Part shown: piece by piece, positions 34,660 through 45,086 of the stretch
Numbering within the stretch: the first letter of the stretch is position 1
Layout: the number at the start of each line of letters is the position of its first letter
Assembly: GCF_958450345.1 (NCBI RefSeq)
Contig: NC_088780.1
Span: forward strand, 23,223,167-23,287,166
Direction: 5' to 3'
Origin: Calliphora vicina
Lineage: Eukaryota > Arthropoda > Insecta > Diptera > Calliphoridae
DNA length: 64,000 nucleotides
The notes under the pieces: model-generated
The model's input: the letters and a program-made list of their open reading frames with translations, nothing else
Database searches by the model: none
Told to the model about the DNA's origin: nothing
Made by a program: the position numbers and the translations under genes

Positions 34660-34663
34660 TTAA
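34660..34663 (+). repeat. TTAA target site, left, of piggyBac-1
   Basis: TTAA directly precedes CCCTGCTGTTAGGTT. The matching TTAA is at 36326-36329. TTAA duplication is diagnostic of piggyBac. Confidence 0.9.
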
Positions 34664-36325
34664 CCCTGCTGTTAGGTTAAAAAAAACTTACGAATCTTAG
34701 GTAAGGGACCATTTTGGTCCTCTTTGTATTTTTCATAAAAAATTTTACATAAAACTCTTTGACCAGACATTTTAAATATTTATAAAAGTGAATATATAAA
34801 TTTTTATAAAAAAAATTAAAAAAAATGGAAAATTGACGAAATATTATCAGTGATATTGCCGAATTTCTAAATGAAATTGATTCAGATATTTCATTTTCGT
34901 CCATATTAGATGAAAATATTGAAAGAAAGTCATATTGATGAATGTGAAATGAACAATGGTGAAGAAAATGAAGCAGATTATGCTGTAGATGCATTATACA
35001 TTGCGAAAACCAAAATGCAATGGATTCCTTTACCACGTCACATTGGAGCTTCAGCGGAGAATATTACATCATTACCACCAGGTTTAACGCTTTGTGGTGT
35101 GAAAATAATCATGGATAATACGAATAAATGTGGTAGACTTAAATTTGAAAGCAAATGGAAAGATTTATTGGTGTTCAAATTCTTGCTGGGATTTTGGTCT
35201 TGTGTATACGTAACTAGGTTATCATAATAATTTTATATTGCAGTGGCAAAAACGAAGATTAGTTTGATGCAAGTTTTGGCATATTGATACAAGTGCTCTC
35301 AGCTTGGATGATGTTGTCAACAGAAGACAACAAAAAAGTAGTGACAAGTTTGAGTTATGGGACAATTGGGAAACTCTTCTTTCAATGTTTTATAACATCC
35401 TGATAACAGGTGATAACTTCATCTTTTGAGTAAGATGCAAAGGAGACGGACATATATGGGAACATTTCGGGAAAACAAAACTTCCACCGAAATTGTTTAT
35501 GTCCAAAAAAGCTCCTTTATATACATCCGCATTTGCTTTTAGTGAAATCGCAGCACTTGTTTGCTATATATATCTGCCATAAAACTAAAGGAACTATATT
35601 GATGAGCTCCATCAATAATCATAACAAGATACCTGCAATCGTTTCTTATTATAACTGTACAAAGTTTCCTTTATCTATCTTAGGAGGCGTTGATACTGCT
35701 GATCAAACGATTAGTTACTACAACACTAAAAGAAAATTAAATAGATGGTAAAATTATGTATTTTCAAATATAGATGATACATCAGAGTTTTTACGCCAGT
35801 TAGCTATGTGCCTATCAGAAGAATACGTTTTGAAATGGACAGTCAAACCTAAAAATCCATTTGCAGCAGAGCTATTGACTCAACAAAAAGCTTCGCCATC
35901 AAATAGTGTACAAGAGTTGATATAAACATTTCAGCTACTAGAAAATGGGGAATTTGCAATTGATGTAAGTTCAAATGTGATGCCAAATGCATTATGTCCA
36001 ACATATTTGTATGCAAATCGAATCGAAAAACAATTTTTTCATCTTGCTTCGAAAATAACAATAAACCATAATTGTTTTTTCTTACTTTTACTCATATAAA
36101 GAATAAAATATATTGCATGGACCAAAATGGTCCATAACCTAAGATTTGTAAATTTTAATTTTTTTCTGTTCGATGTTATCCTATATAGCTAAAATCTAAC
36201 TAAAATCATTAAAATAGAAAAATAATACCTGAGCAGACGTTTTAAGTTGATACGATAAGTCATTGCAAATTTATATAAAAAATAAAAAAAAATTTGACCA
36301 AAATGGTCCAAACCTAACAGCAGGG
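34664..36325 (+). mobile_element. piggyBac-1, 1662 bp, perfect 15-bp TIR, TTAA flanks
   Basis: The ends CCCTGCTGTTAGGTT and AACCTAACAGCAGGG are perfect inverted repeats flanked by TTAA. Subterminal inverted repeats lie at 34687-34721 (acgaatcttaggtaagggac, cattttggtcc) and 36117-36150 (tggaccaaaatggtccataa, cctaagatttgt), with another copy next to the right TIR. It is shorter than an autonomous piggyBac (usually over 2.3 kb) and contains a broken transposase. Confidence 0.92.
34850..36060 (+). pseudogene. piggyBac transposase pseudogene
   Basis: The N-terminal part (34910-35227) ends ...PRHIGASAENITSLPPGLTL. A middle stretch reads FELWDNWETLLSMFYNIL... (about 35350) and KTKLPPKLFMSKKAPLYTS (about 35477). 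The C-terminal part (35533-35751) reads KIPAIVSYYNCTK...GGVDTADQTISYYNTKRKLN. GGVD..D (35683-35703) carries the last Asp of the piggyBac DDD catalytic set. The regions normally holding the first two Asp residues are deleted or frameshifted. It would have excised and inserted at TTAA; this copy cannot. Confidence 0.8.
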
Positions 36326-36379
36326 TTAAACATTTATGACTGATAAAGTCCTATTTCTACAGGACATTTGTATGAAAGC

Positions 36380-36435
36380 TATGTGTGGAAAAATACACAC
36401 CAGGTTAAGCTACGTCACTTTTGAAATATCTCGTT
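36380..36435 (+). repeat. TGTGTGG hairpin element segment inside a HINE
   Basis: tgtgtggaaaaatacacac followed by 'caggttaagctacgtcactt' and 'tgaaatatctcgttgtcaaa' matches 63514-63575. It replaces the expected HINE block after 'gctatgtg'. Confidence 0.65.
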
Positions 36436-36689
36436 GTCAAAAAATATTCGAACAGGCTTCGTGCTGTTTATATGTACCATGTTTCATTCAGATATCTTCC
36501 AAATTCTGACCTGTACTTTTTGTACAAGGTTTACATTTAAAGTCATGACAGCCAGACTGACGACATCGTGTAATCGAGTCACAAAAAGATTCTGAGTCGA
36601 TCGGTATACTCTAAGGTGGACTAATATTTTTGAACGTTTCAAACATCAGCACAAACGAATAATACTCTCCCCAGTTGTAGGGTATAAAT

Positions 36690-37950
36690 ATTGGTCAATA
36701 CTTAAAGGAAATTAAAACAGTAATGACAGTTCAGAACTAATTAGAATTTGACAAGCAAAGGCTGGATGAACATCTCATGCTGCTTTAATGGGACAAATCG
36801 AAAAATAAGTGGTAATTAATAATATTCTGAATATATAGTTTTCCTTTTTGATTACAAAACAAAATATTACTAAACTGTGACTCGCCTAATTGTTTATCTG
36901 TGTAGGAAAAACAATTTCTCTATTTAAGTTTTCTACCACTAGTGTTGGTAAAATTAATAGTATTGTGTGTGTAAATACAACTATAAAATAAATAGAGTTT
37001 ATATTGTTTATTTTTTTTTCTTTTCAGTTTCTTATACATTTTTTTAATTACTTCTTGGTTATTTAATTAAATAAAAGAAAGAGTGTAACATGAAAGTGTC
37101 AACAAGGCGTATGTGTAATATTTTTTTGATCCTGATTTAATTATGTTGGCATCCAAAAGAGCATGTTTTAAGATGAAACCAAGAAAACTTGACCATTAGA
37201 TAAATAGAATTAAATGTGTATAACAAAAATTAAGGTCTATTGCTTTTAATAGTTTTTAACTTTTACTGACAGACCCAAGAAATTCAATTAATACTTAGAG
37301 GGTCATTATCACAAATGATGAAGTTATAAAGCAAAACAGCAAATGTTGTTAGTTAAATGAGATGTTAAGCAGCAAAATAAGTTGAGAAATCTTGTTTTTT
37401 ATTTTTCAATTAAAGTTGTAAAACTCCCTCTTATTAAAGTTACCTAAACTTCATTAAATTATGTATTTAATTTACCTTAAACACATTTACTACTATTTCA
37501 AAGTTTATAATTACCATGATTAAATAATGCTTACTACCTGTTAATAAAAACTGTAATAAAATATCTAAGTATGTTATTTAGTTCATGTTAAAATATTATA
37601 TTTTTTATGTGTTTTTTTTTTCTCCTCTTAAGAGAGTAAAATAATGTGTTGAATAAAATAATAAAGTAGAAATTTAAAACATTTTATTTTTTAAATCTGA
37701 TGTGATGAAGTAGAAGAAAATCATCAGACGTTAACAAATAAACCCATATAAAATGCAGATGTAGTGTAAAAGGTTCTACTTGATTGTTTTAGTGCAGACA
37801 AACAGTGATGGAAAACCAAAGATAAGGGTCGACTAGGAGGTTAACTATAGTAGTGGGGAATAAGAAAAAAATATTTTTATTTTTATGATAAATTTATTTT
37901 ATTAAGATGCAATTCGTGCAACACAATTTAAAAAAATTAAAAAAAAAATG
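36690..37950. other. AT-rich interval with no recognised feature
   Basis: No tandem repeat, TIR or recognisable frame was seen. Short A/T homopolymers only. Confidence 0.4.
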
Positions 37951-37954
37951 TAAT

Positions 37955-38110
37955 AAACCTTCATCTCACTCTTGTGTGGGAAAACACAAAAATTTAATAT
38001 TTTATATATCATTTTAGCACTGAAAATGCAATAATTGATTTAAAAATATTTTTTGATATCGAAATATTTCAAAAGTGGCGTGTGGTTTTCCACACATGTG
38101 CAATTTAAAC
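37955..38110 (-). repeat. TGTGTGG hairpin element, ~155 bp
   Basis: 'ccttcatctcactcttgtgt' + 'gggaaaacaca' at the left and 'gtgtggttttccacacatgt' at the right. Between them 'tttttgatatcgaaatattt' is the complement of 'agatatctcgatatcaaaaa' at 63.56 kb. One complete unit bounded by two hairpins. Confidence 0.7.
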
Positions 38111-38291
38111 GTGTTTTGCGCTTAAAGTCGTAAAAAAGTTGTATTATGTCAGCGTTCACATAACCGAAATATTTGTGTAAAAAATGTGGTGAAAATAAAC
38201 TTTTAAATACAAATTGTTGACACAAATCTGAGTGTGTCAACAATTTGCAATTAATTTTTATTTCCAATGAATATGAGAAATAGTGTAAAAA

Positions 38292-38752
38292 CAAGTAAGA
38301 GAACTACACACAGCCTCAAAAGTGAGTAAACACCAGCGAATTTTTTGGTTTATTTAAGATCATGAACATCATTATAGTCCGACTTAAATATTTTTTTTCA
38401 CAACCGAATCTATTATTCAACCCAATCTCCAACAAACCGAAACTTTAAAATTTTAATCGATGAATAAATATTAGAATTTTCATTATTTTCATTATAAAAA
38501 TTAAATAATTTTTGGTGTATACTCACTTTTGAGGCTCACTGTACATTCGGCGGTATTGAAACTTCACCAAATTATACTTCAAAATAAAATTTTTCAATAT
38601 TTTTAGGTAAACAAAATTTTATTTTTTATTAATTTTTTTTTAATTTTTGAAAAAATTAATTTTTTTAATTTTTTAAATTTATTTGTGCAAAAAATGTATG
38701 ACAGACATTTTTTTTGAAGAATTTTATTTCCGATGAATATGAGAAACAATAG
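38292..38752 (-). mobile_element. HINE 3'-end unit, split by a Tc1/mariner-type MITE
   Basis: 'aacaagtaagagaacta' (38290-38316) continues at 38542 as 'tacattcggcggtattgaaa' + 'cttcaccaaattatacttca', i.e. the canonical 3' hairpin interrupted in its stem. It is followed by A/T tracts and then, at 38753, by the next 3'-end unit, so HINE termini are arrayed in tandem. Confidence 0.7.
38317..38541. mobile_element. Tc1/mariner-type MITE, 225 bp, TA target
   Basis: The left end CACACAGCCTCAAAAGTGAG + TAaACACCA and the right-end complement CAGTGAGCCTCAAAAGTGAG + TATACACCA form an imperfect ~28-bp TIR. TA occurs on both sides (38315-38316, 38542-38543), and the HINE resumes across it. No coding capacity. 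Confidence 0.8.
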
Positions 38753-38816
38753 TAAGAGAGCTATATTCGGCTGTATCGAAACTTATATACCCTTCACCAA
38801 ATTACATATACTTTAA

Positions 38817-41050
38817 CCCATTAATGCCTGACCCCCGAATCCGTTGTCCGATTTTGATGAAATTTCATACAGACAGTACTTAAGACATTTATATTGCCGT
38901 GAATTTTTTTTATCTTCCACATCTGAGCCTGCAGGGTCTGGGTATTTTTCTACCCACTTCTAAATATATGGGTTCTAAAATGTAAGTTTTTTTATAACCT
39001 ACACCATAGTGGGGAGGGTATAATGCGTTTGTGCAGATGTTTGTAACGCCCAAAAATATCAGTCTAACATCCATCTTAAATTATACCGATTGACTTAGAA
39101 TCACTTTCTGAGTCGATTAAACGATGTCCGTCCGTCCGTCTGGTCGGCTGGCTGGCTGGCTGTCCATGTAAACCTTGTGCGCAGAGTACAGGTCGCAATT
39201 TTGAAGATATTTCGATGAAATTTGGTACATATTCTTTTTTCGGCTCAAGGAACAAGCCTATTGAAACTGGCTGAAATCGGTCCACTATTTCACCTAGCCC
39301 CCATACAAATGCCCTCCCGAAATTGGACTTTATCGGTCATAAATGTTTAATTTATATATGTATTTCCACAATATCCGCTCCAAATAAGTTTTATATACAC
39401 AAAATTCATGTCACCAACTTTTGTTACGATCGATCCATAATTCATAAGTCATAGCTCCCATATGACCCGCTTCCGAAATTCACTTTAACGCGCATAAACC
39501 GCTCAAAAATGTTGGTATACACACAGAATTCAACATACTTAACTTTAATATAGACATAAATCACACGACCTAACTTTATAATTGGTCATAGCCCCCATAT
39601 AAGGCCCACTTCCAAAAATGACTCAAAAATATAAATTATTGAAATTTTAAAAGAAAAATGTTGGTCAAGCCCGACCATACTTCCTTACTTGTTTTTAATT
39701 GGCTACTTAGAAAAAGGAAGCTTTAACGCATTTTTTTCGATGTTTTGATGATTACGTTGTAGATTTATCAACACCAAGCTATAGGCGTGGATCCAGAGGG
39801 GGAATAGGAATTCCCCCTTCCCCAAAACCAAAAATTTGTCATATAAAAAAGGAAAAAATAAAGAAAAATGTAGAATAAATTTTAATTTCTTACGAAAATG
39901 GTTGGTCAGGATCCGCGCTTGGCTAGCTATCATATAGATTGTGAAAAGTTGAAACAACATATCTAACTAGTTGTGTAATGTTAAGCATTTACCATCAATA
40001 GAACTAGTCTGGCTTGATCAATAATAAGTCGTTAAAAATTTACAAAGTTCTAAAATTTATCGAAAATTCTTAAACATCTTAAAATTTTAACAGTTTAACA
40101 ATGGTGCAAACCATAGATATTGCCCATCAGATAAGGTTGATACTTTCAGAAAATATTTTTTATAATGTCTGATGAAATTCAAATAACTAAAAAGACTGGT
40201 AAGTAAGAAATGCAGTGTATTTATAAAATCTATAGTTGTATCTCCATAATATAGAACTATATATACTATTGTTTATGAAGAGAAAGTCTAGGAAACATTA
40301 TGTAGAAAATATATGGATTTATGGGCAATTTCGGCATCACAAATTAACGACAAATTCAGGAGGAATGGAACTCTATAACACTCCGACAACGACACAATAC
40401 ACCCGTAAAATACACAAATTTTCACTATTGTATAAACACTTGGATGACTCTAACTTGTAATGCAGAGAGGAGAGTGTTGTTACTTAAACATTCCCAGGTA
40501 TTACAAAATCATTATTTCATGGTCGAAAAAAATTTAGTTAGGTTGTGTCAACCTTCTCCCATCTACATATTTTATGTAATCATGTATTCTTATACCCTTA
40601 TATGTTTTTTATTATGATTTTCTAAAAAAAAAAAAATTAAATTCATATTTCATATGTTTTAGAACCCACATATGCAGAAGTGGGTATTTTTATACCCAAT
40701 CCACAAAATCGTACATGTAGCTTAGGAAAGTGGGTCTAATAACATAGTTATTTTTTTACTGATAGAGGACATTCAAGACTACTAGGCATTGGGAGGACAC
40801 CCACTCCCCCCGTTTTCTAGCGCAATTTATTTTCGAATTTTGTGATTTTGTAAAATTGCCTAACTTTGGCCCTCTAGTTCCCCTCCAAGGCATGATCTAA
40901 TATTACCGAAAAAATTATTTTAAGTAGCTCGATTCTTACTTTATCTATTCCAGAAAAAAGATTTTTGATATCCCTCTCGTAGATTTTTCTAAAATTTTTA
41001 TAAAATTGCTCTATTTTTGGGTATTTTTCTACCCATTTGGCGTTAATGGG
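38817..41050. mobile_element. piggyBac-2, non-autonomous, 2.2 kb including a nested HINE
   Basis: The termini CCCATTAATGCC and GGCGTTAATGGG (11/12 inverted) are flanked by TTAA at 38813-38816 and 41051-41054. Long subterminal inverted repeats: 'gggtatttttctacccactt' + 'ctaaatatatgggttctaaa' (about 38939-38979) versus 'ttttagaacccacatatgca' + 'gaagtgggtatttttatacc' (about 40658-40697). The terminal sequence differs from piggyBac-1, so this is a second family. No transposase frame is recognised; about 0.7 kb of the length is the HINE at 38990-39695. Confidence 0.85.
38990..39695 (+). mobile_element. HINE, 'GTCAAGCC' subfamily, complete, nested in piggyBac-2
   Basis: It starts 'tttttataacctacaccata' + 'gtggggagggtataatgcg', has 'gatgtccgtccgtccgtctg' and 'caaggaacaagcctattgaa', and ends 'tggtcaagcccgaccatact' + 'tccttacttgttttt'. 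It is inverted relative to the 24.5 and 28.4 kb copies and nearly complete. Confidence 0.88.
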
Positions 41051-41141
41051 TTAAAATAAAAAATTTTAATATTTTTATGTAAACAAAATTTATTTTTTTT
41101 CTTTTTTTTAATTTTTTAAAATTTTAAAATTTATTGGTGAA

Positions 41142-41745
41142 AACCAAGTAAGAGAGCTATATTCGGCTGTGCCGCATCTTATATAGCATTCACCAAATTA
41201 TACTTAAAAATATTTTTTTTTTTAATATTTTTATTTAAACAAAATTATTTTTTTTTTAAATTCCTTTAATTTTTGTTTCTAAATTGTTTTTAAAGTTTAG
41301 AAAAAAAATTTTTTAATTTTTAAAAAAAATTTTTTTTTTTTGATTTTTTAAATTTTAATATAGCCTAATATACATTGTTGCAATGGACTTTGAAATATCT
41401 ATCATTAGATATCCATTTAGTCTATATTAATGACATAGAAATCCAGATATAGATAAAAAATAGAACAAAAATCGAGGTTGTCCCGGAGCAGGAGCAACAG
41501 AGCAGGAACAATTCTCGATATATTGATGTATGAATCATGTATATAAGTTAGTTGGGAGCTACGAAAAGTTGATTTCAACATACAAACAGATAGATGGAAA
41601 AGCGGACATGGCTTTATCCATTTCGCTATCTGTAACGATCCAGGATATATATACTTTGTGGGGTCGCAAATGAAAAATGTAGAAATTACAAACGGAATGA
41701 CAAACTTTTACATACCCTTGCCACTCAATGTTAAAGGTATAAAAA
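41142..41745 (-). mobile_element. HINE, 'TTCGGCTGTGCC' subfamily
   Basis: It runs from 'aaccaagtaagagagctata' and the hairpin ttcggctgtgccg through long T/A tracts (41210-41350) to 'gatccaggatatatatactt', 'ggaatgacaaacttttacat' and 'cccttgccactcaatgttaa' + 'aggtataaaaa'. A partly duplicated HINE middle follows to about 41965. Confidence 0.75.
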
Positions 41746-42570
41746 TGAGCCAAAAATCGATTTCTTATATCTCAGCTATTTGTGGGCTGATTTGCTTGAT
41801 TTTAAATAGCAACCGAACCGGTCTATGGCAAATATATATCTTTGAGGGATACGGAAAGTTGATTTCAACATACTGACAGACAGTCAGATATACATATAAC
41901 GATCCAAAATATATTCTTTGTGGGGTCGCAAATGAAAAATGTAGAAATTACAAACGGAATATAGAACTCTTACCAAGTAAGTGTTCTACATTCGTCTATA
42001 TCGAAATTTGTAAAAGTAATAATAAGTATAACCTTCATAGGGTCTTCAAATTTACTGGCATTAACGATCTTCGGGTCAAATTTTACCCAAATAGAAAATA
42101 TAAATTTGTTGGCCAATTTTTTTTTTTAAAAACCTAACGTAGTTTTTGACATATGAAATTAAATAAAAGTCATAAAATATCAAAAATATAAACTACTCAC
42201 TTTTGGAAAAAATTCAATTTTGATTTTAAAATGGGTCAAATTTAATATTTTGACGAAATAAAAATGTTTGGTAAAAAAAATTTTGGTGGATAAAAATTGT
42301 TGAGCAAAAAACCACGAACACGATTTAGTTTTTTTGCTAATATTTCAGCTATTTATGGGACGATTTTCTCGATTTTAAATAGCAAACTAGATTAGACCAT
42401 AGCGGATATATTGATGTATCAGTCACTTATTTAAGTTATTTGGGGGCTTCGAAAAGTTGATTTTAACAGACAGGCGAACATAGCTATATCGACTCCGCTT
42501 TCCATAATGATCCAGAATATACATCTGTATTTTATGTGGTCGCCAATGAAAATATGTAGGGTATTATTAA
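41746..42570 (-). mobile_element. Two further partial HINE copies
   Basis: 41746-41965 repeats 'cttatatctcagctatttgt', 'ggaaagttgatttcaacata' and 'tgtggggtcgcaaatgaaaa'. 42340-42570 repeats 'atatttcagctatttatggg', 'tttgggggcttcgaaaagtt', 'tatatcgactccgctttcca' and 'atgtagggtatt'. The ends are degraded. Confidence 0.6.
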
Positions 42571-42619
42571 TTATTTATGGTAAATCATGATTTTGACTAC
42601 AATAAAAATTATGTTGCTA

Positions 42620-42720
42620 GAGCAATATACGCAGACTTACCGTATGTGTGGATAACAACACACGAGAGAACAACGAAATTTTTTTTGAGAGTGAAATGAA
42701 AGTTAAGGATAAAGTTGTCA
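42620..42720 (+). repeat. TGTGTGG hairpin element, degenerate
   Basis: 'atacgcagacttaccgtatg' + 'tgtggataacaacacacgag' with 'gagtgaaatgaaagttaagg' after it, matching the outer part of the family (44500-44570, 14203-14250 reversed). Confidence 0.6.
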
Positions 42721-42729
42721 TGTTTTAAC

Positions 42730-43440
42730 AAAAAAGGTCTTCAACAGTCATCATTGTACTATTGTGTTATTTTCAAATAATTTAAATCTATTCTGCATTA
42801 TTTATAGCAATAAAAATTACACAACCCACCGATCAGATAAATTTCAAAATACCTTCAATTGTATTTCATGATGTGATTTTTAAAACAAATTGCCAACTAA
42901 CTAAAATTTTGCTAAACTATTCCATTTACTTTCAAAGAAAAACTCTGCATTTAATTGTTTTACAATTAACTTACAACTTTAGATTTACTTTATTTTCTAT
43001 TCTTTTTTCGTTTACTAAAAATACTCACATAAAACTTTATTAAAATGCAAAAAAATAAAGTATATTTTTTTCTATAACTATTTTTTTTATGTATAAACAA
43101 CTTGATCTTATAGACCTTGTTTTAGAAAAAAAACTTGCAAACATCAGGAAAAAGAAAAAGTTTTGAAAAACTCCTCAAGCTTATGACGGTATGGTGTATT
43201 ATAGGGTATGAATAGTGAAAAATGTTTAAAGTAGCATATGTTATGCTACTTGCTCATGATTGTTAAAGTTTTTTCCCTTTATCCCTACCAAACTACTTGT
43301 AGACAATATGCCAGTAAGAAAAATGCAAACAATTTTCTCACAGATAAACGTATATAGATTTTTTGTAGTTTTTCTTTTTTTTTTTGTTTGATGCCAGTAC
43401 TATTTTGTATTTTATCAAGATGGTAGAGAATATACACATG
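42730..43440. other. Interval with no recognised feature
   Basis: AT-rich, with no recognised frame or repeat unit. Confidence 0.4.
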
Positions 43441-43448
43441 GATGTATG

Positions 43449-43857
43449 CACCCAGAGAAAAAATATTATTGTACATGATCATTGCAATCATTTCAGCATT
43501 ATTACAAGTATTTTTAACAACATTATGGTCACTGTAATTATTTATATGATTCAATTTTCGATTCACATGATTGCAGAAATCTATGGCAAACATTGTTATG
43601 ATGAAAAATTATTCCACAATATCTTGTCCTCAAATTATAGTTATCATAATCATAACCATGATTGCCACAAAAATATACTTCATTATTACAATCATATGTA
43701 TGATTACTGCAATCATATGAATCGCAACTGTAATATAATGAGCTTACCGCAATTATATAAATAACTACAGTTTCCATAATATTGTTAAAAAAAACTTCGA
43801 ATAATATTAAAACTATTTCGATGATCATGTACAACTATGTTTTTTCTCTGAGTGTGA
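43449..43857. mobile_element. CACnCAGAGAAAAAA-ended element, GCAATCAT subtype, ~409 bp
   Basis: The left end CACCCAGAGAAAAAATATTA + TTGTACATGATCAT is matched by the right-end complement CACACTCAGAGAAAAAACAT + AGTTGTACATGATCAT, a TIR of ~34 bp. The interior is a dense set of ATGATTGCAATCAT-type words in both orientations (about 43475, 43565, 43658, 43690, 43708). The overlapping open frames on both strands are side effects of this symmetry and are not genes. Confidence 0.8.
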
Positions 43858-44239
43858 TTTGTTAGGTAACATATGTTGGCATGTATGTAGGTTTTCATAT
43901 GTAAGTCTATGCAAATTGAGTTGTTCATAGTAACGAGTAAGAGAAAAAAGAAAATTATATTTAGCAAAGACATTTTCTTTTTGACTACTCAACAAGATAA
44001 CAAAATTGGTTTAAAATAAAACAAAGCAAAAAATTGAATGCACAAAATAGAGCTGTATTAAAACGATATACAAATTTTAAATTTGCCGGTTATAAAAGGT
44101 TTGTAGCTTTAGATTTGAAGTGGAAAGCGTTAGTTCAGTAATGCTACTATTAGAAATGTATAGTTCAGCTGATAACATAGTACCTCAGCAAGTAAATAAT
44201 ATCCATTATAAGTTTCTTGCAAAGCTATAGAAAATCTCA

Positions 44240-44575
44240 ACACTCATCTCATCCTTGTGAAGAAAATAACACACACCCAAGATACGTTGCTTGCTTTGGT
44301 GTGTGATTTTTCACACATATGTTATATCCACGTACTTTGCACTACGATCAGCATTTTTTGTTGTCAAATGTGCTGTACCTGAAAAATTAATTTGATGTCA
44401 CAGAAAACAAAATGTTAAAATAAATATATTGTTGATGGTAAATCATGATTTTGGCAACACAAAATGCTGATCCTAATGCAAAATACATTAAAATTACATA
44501 TGTGTGGAAAACAACACATGAGAGTAAACAACGCAATTTTTTTTGAAAGTGAAGAGGGTTAAATGTCCTACAATT
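44240..44575. repeat. TGTGTGG hairpin element with inverted halves
   Basis: Hairpin ggtgtgtgatttttcacaca (about 44297) and hairpin atgtgtggaaaacaacacat (about 44501) face each other. Inside them 'gcactacgatcagcattttt' + 'tgttgtcaaa' and 'ttttggcaacacaaaatgct' + 'gatcctaatgc' are complementary. The whole is a ~330-bp foldback-like unit. Confidence 0.65.
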
Positions 44576-44686
44576 ACATGACATGCATAAAACTTTGACC
44601 ACGCAAATGCCTCCCAGACGAAGTTTTTACGCATTGGTAACATATGTAGGTGCTTTCAGGCTTAAGATTTCACCATAAATCTGGTC

Positions 44687-45086
44687 TTCTGAAAACTTTT
44701 GATAACTTGCCTCTAAAAAAGGTGTCATTAGTTTTTGGTTAACAGCTAATTCACGCTTTGTGATACGGCTTAACTATATATGGCAATAATATAGCTAAGA
44801 GTCCGCCAAATAAATTTTGTTAAAATTTTTTTCCAAAAGAAAGCTTTTGTTGAAAAATAATAGGAAGAAAATTTTTGTTTTTACTTTTTTTAGAATAACT
44901 TCCAGGGACTCCTAATTTTTGAATAACAATATTTTGCAAAGTTGTAGCTATGGTAAATCTGAATAACTCTTGTGAACATATCAATGCAATCCGAACATAT
45001 CTAGGCATTCTAAATTGCTTTGTAGCATAAAAATTTTAGTTTTTTTACTATTTTTTGACTCTAAAACAAAAATTTTTTGTTAAAAA
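44687..45086 (+). repeat. Foldback element, left arm (~400 bp)
   Basis: Complementary along its length to 46445-46862. Shared words are 'ctctaaaaaaggtgtcat', 'tttttggttaacagctaatt', 'tttgtgatacggcttaa', 'atagctaagagtccgccaaa', 'acttccagggact', 'ttttttgactctaaaacaaa'. Some indels. Confidence 0.8.

Larger units (their letters stand above)
34645..36688 (-). mobile_element. HINE interrupted by piggyBac and by a hairpin element
   Basis: 'acaagtaa' at 34645 and, after the piggyBac, 'ttaaacatttatgactgata' + 'aagtcctatttctacaggac', 'ttgtacaaggtttacattta', 'cgatcggtatactctaaggt' and 'gtagggtataaa' at 36688 are HINE sequence. The left portion is mostly missing. 36380-36435 is occupied by a TGTGTGG hairpin segment. 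Confidence 0.65.
38753..41141 (-). mobile_element. HINE 3'-end unit, split by piggyBac-2
   Basis: The left part 'agtaagagagctatattcgg' + 'ctgtatcgaaacttatatac' + 'cttcaccaaatta...ctttaa' stops at TTAA (38813-38816). The right part resumes at TTAA (41051) with 'aataaaaaattttaatattt' + 'ttatgtaaacaaaattt', the next part of the HINE consensus as read at 57.9 kb. The collinear continuation proves the insertion. Confidence 0.8.

Noticed and set aside
43384..43834. Long overlapping open frames on both strands (126 and 98 codons)
   Set aside because: They arise from the ATGATT/AATCAT palindrome words of the element at 43449-43857. His/Asn/Tyr-rich sequence on both strands is expected from symmetry.
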